Assembly: GCA_041592335.1 (NCBI GenBank)
Contig: JBFHQE010000008.1
Coordinates: 1 to 64,000, forward strand
Source of the DNA: JBFHQE01 sp041592335
GTDB taxonomy: Bacteria > Pseudomonadota > Gammaproteobacteria > Thiohalobacterales > Thiohalobacteraceae
Reading direction: 5' to 3'
DNA: 64,000 nucleotides
Shown here: positions 59,926 through 64,000 of the stretch, piece after piece
Numbering within the stretch: the first letter of the stretch is position 1
Layout of the letters: every line of letters starts with the position of its first letter
Notes under the pieces: model-generated
What the model saw: the letters and a program-made list of their open reading frames with translations, nothing else
Told to the model about the DNA's origin: nothing
Databases searched by the model: none
Position numbers and translations under genes: made by a program

Positions 59926-60873
59926 ATGCTAAAACTGGGCATCCTCATGGACCCCATCGGGTCCATCAATATAAAGAAAGACAGCAGCTTCGCCATGCTG
60001 CTGGCGGCGCAGCGCCGTGGCTGGCCGCTGTTCTACATGGAGCAGCAGGATCTTGTTCTGCGCGATGGCGAGGCCTTCGCCCATCTGCGCACCTTACAGG
60101 TCAAGAATGATCCCAACGGCTGGTTTGAACTGGGCGAACCGGAATTAACCGCCCTGGGCGAACTCGATGTACTGCTGATGCGCAAGGACCCGCCGGTCGA
60201 CATGGAATTCATGGCGACGACCTATTTCCTGGATCGGGTCCAGGCCGCCGGTACGCTCGTGGTCAATCACCCGGCCAGCCTGCGCGACGTCAGTGAAAAG
60301 TTATTCACCGCCTGGTTTCCGCAATGTTGCCCACCGACGCTGGTTGCACGGGACCGTCGGCAGTTTCTCGACTTTATCGACGAGCAGGGCGACATCATCG
60401 TCAAACCGCTGTTTGGCATGGGTGGCGCATCGATCTTTCACATCAAGGCAGGCGACAACAACACCAACGTCATTCTCGAAACCCTGACCCGTCACGGCCA
60501 GCAATTTGCCATGGCACAACGCTTCATTCCCGAGATCAGCGCGGGCGACAAGCGCATCCTGCTGGTGAATGGCCAGCCGGTTCCCTATGCGCTGGCGCGT
60601 ATCCCTGCACAGGGCGAAGCGCGCGGCAACCTGGCCGCGGGCGGTCGTGGCGAAGGTGTACCGCTCAGCGACCGCGACCGCTGGATTTGCGAACAGGTCG
60701 CCCCGGTGCTGCTGGATAAAGGGATTTATTTTGCCGGTCTGGATGTGATTGGCGACTACCTCACCGAGATCAATGTCACCAGCCCAACCTGTATTCGCGA
60801 GCTGGACAAGTTGTATGACCTGGATATCGCGGGCGACCTGATGGATGCGCTTGCGTCTCACATCGCTTCGTAA
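59926..60873 (+). CDS. gshB: Glutathione synthetase
   Basis: A 315-residue ATP-grasp enzyme adding glycine to gamma-glutamylcysteine. The start at 59926 gives MLKLGILMDPIGSINIKKDS, the family N-terminus. LMRKDPPVDMEFMATTYFLD, NHPASLRDVSEKLF, VKPLFGMGGASIFHI (ATP loop), and DVIGDYLTEINVTSPTCIRE are all intact. Ten bases after gshA and one base before apbE. In P. aeruginosa gshB is also next to pilG. Confidence 0.96.
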   Translation: MLKLGILMDPIGSINIKKDSSFAMLLAAQRRGWPLFYMEQQDLVLRDGEAFAHLRTLQVKNDPNGWFELGEPELTALGELDVLLMRKDPPVDMEFMATTYFLDRVQAAGTLVVNHPASLRDVSEKLFTAWFPQCCPPTLVARDRRQFLDFIDEQGDIIVKPLFGMGGASIFHIKAGDNNTNVILETLTRHGQQFAMAQRFIPEISAGDKRILLVNGQPVPYALARIPAQGEARGNLAAGGRGEGVPLSDRDRWICEQVAPVLLDKGIYFAGLDVIGDYLTEINVTSPTCIRELDKLYDLDIAGDLMDALASHIAS

Positions 60874-60874
60874 A

Positions 60875-61915
60875 ATGAAACTGCTTGTTGCGTTAATCTA
60901 CGTCATTATCAGCACGCTTCTCACCGCCTGCACCGACACTCCGAAAGATTATCAACGCGAGTTCTTTGCCATGGGCACGCTGATCAGCGTGCAGCTTTAT
61001 GACGTTCCCGAAGCCATGGCCGAACGCACACTGAACGAGATCGAAGCAGACTTTCAGGCCATGCACCGCGACTGGCACGCCTGGGAAGACGGACCTCTGG
61101 TGCACTTAAACCAGGCATTGGCGGCAGGCGAATCATTCGCCATGCCTGACGTACTGGCGCCGCTGATTCCACCGGCGATCGCACTTGCCGAACAAAGCGA
61201 TCATTTATTCAATCCTGCTCTCGGACAGCTGTTTGCACTGTGGGGCTTTCAGGGAAATGCGCGCGACACTCTGCCCGCGAAAACCGCGATCGACGCCATT
61301 CTCCAGCAACAGCCGCGCATGACGGACCTTGTCCTCAACGGCAACATCATCGCCAGCACCAACCCGGCGGTGCAGATTGACCTGGGCGGATTTGCCAAGG
61401 GCTGGGCAGTCGACCTGGTTATCGAAAAACTCAGGGCGGCAGGCATTCAAAACGCCATCGTCAACACGGGCGGCGATTTACGAGCCATCGGCTCGCATGG
61501 CAAACGCGCCTGGCGCATCGGCATTCGCCATCCCGAGCAACCTGGCGCGATCGCCGCCGTTGACATTAAAGATGATGAGGCGGTCTTCACTTCGGGCAAC
61601 TATGAGCGCTATTTCGAAGTCGACGGAATCCGCTATCACCACATTCTGGATCCACGCACCGGTCGGCCCGCCGAGCACACGGCATCCATGACCGTGATTC
61701 ATCCCAACGGCGCCAGCGCCGATGCCGCCGCCACCGCGTTATTCGTGGCCGGTGATGACTGGCCGCGTATCGCCCGGCAACTGGCAATTGCCGATGTGCT
61801 ACGGATTCGCAGCGACGGTGCGATCGAAGCGACAGCCACCATGGCCGCGCGGATCGACTGGCTGACATCGCAGGATAGCGCGCTCATCATTCGTGGTTAT
61901 AATGAGGCGAATTGA
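60875..61915 (+). CDS. apbE: FAD:protein FMN transferase lipoprotein
   Basis: A 346-residue lipoprotein (MKLLVALIYVIISTLLTAC, lipobox LLTAC). ApbE attaches FMN to Thr in periplasmic or membrane targets such as Nqr/Rnf subunits. DYQREFFAMGTLISVQL, QIDLGGFAKGWAVDLV, AIVNTGGDLRAIG and HILDPRTGRPAEHTASMTVI are diagnostic. It starts one base after the gshB stop and its end overlaps the tonB gene by 14 bases. Confidence 0.94.
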   Translation: MKLLVALIYVIISTLLTACTDTPKDYQREFFAMGTLISVQLYDVPEAMAERTLNEIEADFQAMHRDWHAWEDGPLVHLNQALAAGESFAMPDVLAPLIPPAIALAEQSDHLFNPALGQLFALWGFQGNARDTLPAKTAIDAILQQQPRMTDLVLNGNIIASTNPAVQIDLGGFAKGWAVDLVIEKLRAAGIQNAIVNTGGDLRAIGSHGKRAWRIGIRHPEQPGAIAAVDIKDDEAVFTSGNYERYFEVDGIRYHHILDPRTGRPAEHTASMTVIHPNGASADAAATALFVAGDDWPRIARQLAIADVLRIRSDGAIEATATMAARIDWLTSQDSALIIRGYNEAN

Positions 61916-62780
61916 CGGAATCGGCTTTTCAGGGATGTCCAAAAGAGAATTCGAATCGATTTTCCAGGCCAGCAACAACGAGTCCATGCTGGTTGCCACG
62001 CTGCTCGCGGTCGGTTTTCACGCGCTGCTGATTCTCGGCGTCAGCTTCACCACCGAAGACCTCTACAACAACGACAGCCTGCTGCCGACCCTCGACATCA
62101 TCCTGGTGGAAAAGTCATCCGAACTGGACAATGAACAGGCCAATTACCTCGCGGCCAGCAATCAGGAAGGCGGCGGCAACACCGAGGAAAAGGTCGCTTA
62201 CCAGGAAGCACAGGAGGCCTTCACCCCCTCCACGCCACCGCCAACCGCCGCTCCACCCAAGCCCGAAACCCTGACCGGAAAAGCCGAACGCAAGATCCAG
62301 GTTGCGGAACTCACCCCCGCGCCCGACCTACCCAGGCCCTCGGCGGCCGAACTGCACCGGCGCAGCATGGAGCTGTTGCAACTCAATCAACAGGTCAAAC
62401 AGTCCTGGCAGGCCTATTCCGAGCAACCGCGCCAGACCTATATTTCCGCTGCCACCAAGCAATTCAAATACGCCAATTACATGAATGACTGGGTCGCCAA
62501 GGTGGAACGCATCGGCAACCTGAACTACCCCGACGAAGCACGCCGCCAGGGCATCTCCGGCAAGCTGATTCTGGATGTCGCGTTGCGACCGGATGGCACC
62601 ATCTACAACATCACCGTACGCCGCCCCTCCGGCCACAAAATCCTGGACGATGCCGCCATCAACATCGTTCGGCTCGCCGCGCCCTACCCGCCGTTCCCGG
62701 AAGATATCCGCAATGAAACCGACATCCTGCACATCACCCGCACCTGGGAGTTTTTGAGTACCGGGCTGCAGAGTCGATAA
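61902..62780 (+). CDS. TonB-like protein
   Basis: A 292-residue energy-transducing protein: short N-terminus, one membrane helix (about 28-48, VATLLAVGFHALLILGV), a Pro/Ala-rich linker (TPSTPPPTAAPPKPE), and a C-terminal TonB domain with YPDEARRQGISGKLILDV and DGTIYNITVRRPSGHKILDD. It couples the proton gradient (with ExbBD) to outer-membrane transport. In P. aeruginosa tonB3 holds this place beside pil-chp and is linked to twitching. The start is uncertain: ATG 61902 or ATG 61935 (MSKREFES); neither has a strong ribosome-binding site. Confidence 0.88.
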   Translation: MRRIDGIGFSGMSKREFESIFQASNNESMLVATLLAVGFHALLILGVSFTTEDLYNNDSLLPTLDIILVEKSSELDNEQANYLAASNQEGGGNTEEKVAYQEAQEAFTPSTPPPTAAPPKPETLTGKAERKIQVAELTPAPDLPRPSAAELHRRSMELLQLNQQVKQSWQAYSEQPRQTYISAATKQFKYANYMNDWVAKVERIGNLNYPDEARRQGISGKLILDVALRPDGTIYNITVRRPSGHKILDDAAINIVRLAAPYPPFPEDIRNETDILHITRTWEFLSTGLQSR

Positions 62781-62827
62781 CTCTCCTTCACCTTGCATCC
62801 AGTCACCACGCCCGAGATACTATCGCC

Positions 62828-63391
62828 ATGGTCGACACCGAATACCTCACCAATCATTTCCTGATTGCCATGCCGCGCCTGGCTGACCCCAACTTTTTCC
62901 ATACCGTCACCTACATCTGCGACCACAATGCGGATGGCGCCATGGGCATCGTTATCAATCGCCCCATGAGCATGCAACTAGGCGAAATCTTCGAACACAT
63001 GAACCTGCCGGACTACGATTCGAAGTGGGCCGAGGCACCCGTATTCCAGGGCGGACCGGTACAACCGGAACGTGGATTTATCCTGCACGAACCGCTCGGC
63101 AACTGGGAGGCAACCCTCAAGGTCAGCGGTGAAATCGGCCTGACCGCCTCGCAGGACGTACTCGCCTCGCTGTCCAAAGGCGAGGGCCCCGAAAAATCCC
63201 TGGTTGCGCTCGGCTACGCCGGCTGGGGATCGGGCCAGCTGGAAAACGAAATGGCGCAAAATGCCTGGCTGAGCGGTCCGGCGGACCCGGCCATCATCTT
63301 CGACATTCCCTACCAGCAACGCTGGGAAGCGGCCGCCGCGCTGTTGGGCGTGGATCTCAACCTGTTATCCGACGATGCCGGGCATGCCTGA
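62828..63391 (+). CDS. yqgE: UPF0301 protein YqgE
   Basis: A 187-residue protein of the YqgE/AlgH family. YLTNHFLIAMPRLADPNFFH, MGIVINRPM and FQGGPVQPERGFILH are signature segments. Fold known from structures, function not defined. It comes before ruvX, an order conserved across gammaproteobacteria, and overlaps it. Confidence 0.95.
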   Translation: MVDTEYLTNHFLIAMPRLADPNFFHTVTYICDHNADGAMGIVINRPMSMQLGEIFEHMNLPDYDSKWAEAPVFQGGPVQPERGFILHEPLGNWEATLKVSGEIGLTASQDVLASLSKGEGPEKSLVALGYAGWGSGQLENEMAQNAWLSGPADPAIIFDIPYQQRWEAAAALLGVDLNLLSDDAGHA

Positions 63392-63818
63392 TCCGGCAGC
63401 GGCGCACACCCTCCTCGGCTTCGACCATGGCGAAAAACGAATCGGCGTTGCCATCGGCCAGCGGATCACGGGCACGGCCAGCGCACTGACAACGCTCACG
63501 GCGAAACAGGGTCAGCCCGACTGGACACAGCTGCAAGGACTGATTGAGGAATGGCGCCCCGATGCCTTCGTCGTCGGCCAGCCACTGCAACTCGATGGCA
63601 GCAAAAGTTTCAGCACCGAGGCAGCGGAACGTTTCGCGCGGCGGCTGGAAGGCAGGTATCATTTACCGGTCTTCCTGATGGATGAACGCCTGACGTCGTT
63701 CGAAGCTGAACAACACCTTCAGCAACGCGGGCAATCGTCAAACAAGGCCGCCACTGATAGTATGGCGGCCCAGATAATCCTCCAGCACTGGCTGGAGACC
63801 CACAAGGACACACCATGA
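63375..63818 (+). CDS. ruvX: Putative Holliday-junction resolvase / pre-16S rRNA nuclease YqgF
   Basis: A 147-residue RNase H-like protein. LLGFDHGEKRIGVAIG holds the first catalytic Asp; FVVGQPLQLDG and MDERLTSFEAEQHL give the glutamate, and TDSMAAQIILQHWL the last Asp. YqgF processes the 5' end of 16S rRNA in E. coli. ATG 63384 is an alternative start. It overlaps yqgE and, by ATGA, pyrR. Confidence 0.95.
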   Translation: MPGMPDPAAAHTLLGFDHGEKRIGVAIGQRITGTASALTTLTAKQGQPDWTQLQGLIEEWRPDAFVVGQPLQLDGSKSFSTEAAERFARRLEGRYHLPVFLMDERLTSFEAEQHLQQRGQSSNKAATDSMAAQIILQHWLETHKDTP

Positions 63819-64000
63819 CAGACCTGAATGTCGACACCCTGATCCAGCAGATGGCCGATCAACTCGGCGCGCTGCTGCGTGACAGTGGCCGCACCGAGGC
63901 GCTGGCCATGGTCGGCATCCACACCGGCGGAGTCTGGATTGCCGAACGCCTGCATGCGTTGCTCGGCATCGAGGAACCTCTGGGCAGTCTCGACATCTCG
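63815..64000 (+). CDS. pyrR: PyrR bifunctional regulator / uracil phosphoribosyltransferase, 5' part
   Basis: The first 62 codons are in the window; the rest is cut by its edge. MTDLNVDTLIQQMADQLG, then VGIHTGGVWIAERL and PLGSLDIS match the PyrR N-terminus (the PRPP loop lies further on). The start overlaps the ruvX stop (ATGA). Position after ruvX agrees with the P. aeruginosa order, where pyrB follows. In gammaproteobacteria PyrR may be an enzyme or subunit rather than an RNA-binding attenuator. Confidence 0.9.
   Translation, partial: MTDLNVDTLIQQMADQLGALLRDSGRTEALAMVGIHTGGVWIAERLHALLGIEEPLGSLDIS

Overview
The window reads as a chromosomal segment of a free-living gammaproteobacterium, moderately GC-rich with AT-richer patches. 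Three things point there: a complete pil-chp chemosensory cluster followed by gshB, tonB, yqgE, ruvX and pyrR in the order known from Pseudomonas aeruginosa; an E. coli-type LexA box in front of umuDC; and short palindromic repeats typical of this class. The PPi-dependent glycolysis genes and the glutamate-cysteine ligase type suggest a Chromatiales-like or sulfur-oxidiser-like lineage, but this is an inference. No rRNA, tRNA, CRISPR array, prophage or transposase gene was seen.

Layout. Positions 1-8507 are almost all minus strand: a YkgJ-type cysteine-cluster protein, a GspC-like periplasmic PDZ protein, a large exported protein, a tiny lipoprotein, and a tight type II secretion operon gspGHIJKLMN. 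Positions 8861-11596 hold thiD, thiE and hemL. Positions 11696-17018 hold a giant GGDEF/EAL sensor and a DedA-PAP2 membrane protein. Positions 17048-17766 are an AT-rich HNH-nuclease island between perfect 27-bp inverted repeats, followed by a PEP-CTERM-like surface protein and a lipoprotein. Positions 19250-23523 form a minus-strand operon: adk (with a histone-like tail), a membrane protein, mpl, ubiX and a LON-domain gene. Positions 23738-28682 are a pyrophosphate block: PPi-dependent phosphofructokinase, H+-pumping pyrophosphatase and soluble pyrophosphatase. Positions 28794-31533 carry moaED, moaC and sthA. Positions 31524-40443 are rich in signalling genes: Hpt-REC-GGDEF, two HDOD proteins, DUF1631 and PilZ. 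Positions 40485-44774 hold an ATPase-metA-small protein operon, a LysE exporter, a GFA enzyme and a response regulator. Positions 45013-46678 are SOS-controlled umuDC. Positions 46675-58297 are chpCBA-pilKJIHG. Positions 58575-64000 are gshA, gshB, apbE, tonB, yqgE, ruvX and the start of pyrR.

How the genes work together. Three themes dominate: protein export and surface structures (type II secretion, type IV pilus chemosensing, TonB), c-di-GMP and phosphorelay signalling, and a PPi-based energy economy in which PFK, a membrane proton pump and a soluble PPase share one metabolite.

The points most worth a second look are: the adenylate kinase with a C-terminal H1-like tail; the exported protein, lipoprotein and GspC-like trio beside the secretion operon; the IR-flanked HNH island; a possible leader peptide before pfp; probable leaderless transcripts for umuD and the DedA-PAP2 gene; an HDOD gene that seems to start at CTG; and the ATPase-metA operon. 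All assignments come from reading the sequence. No database search was run.
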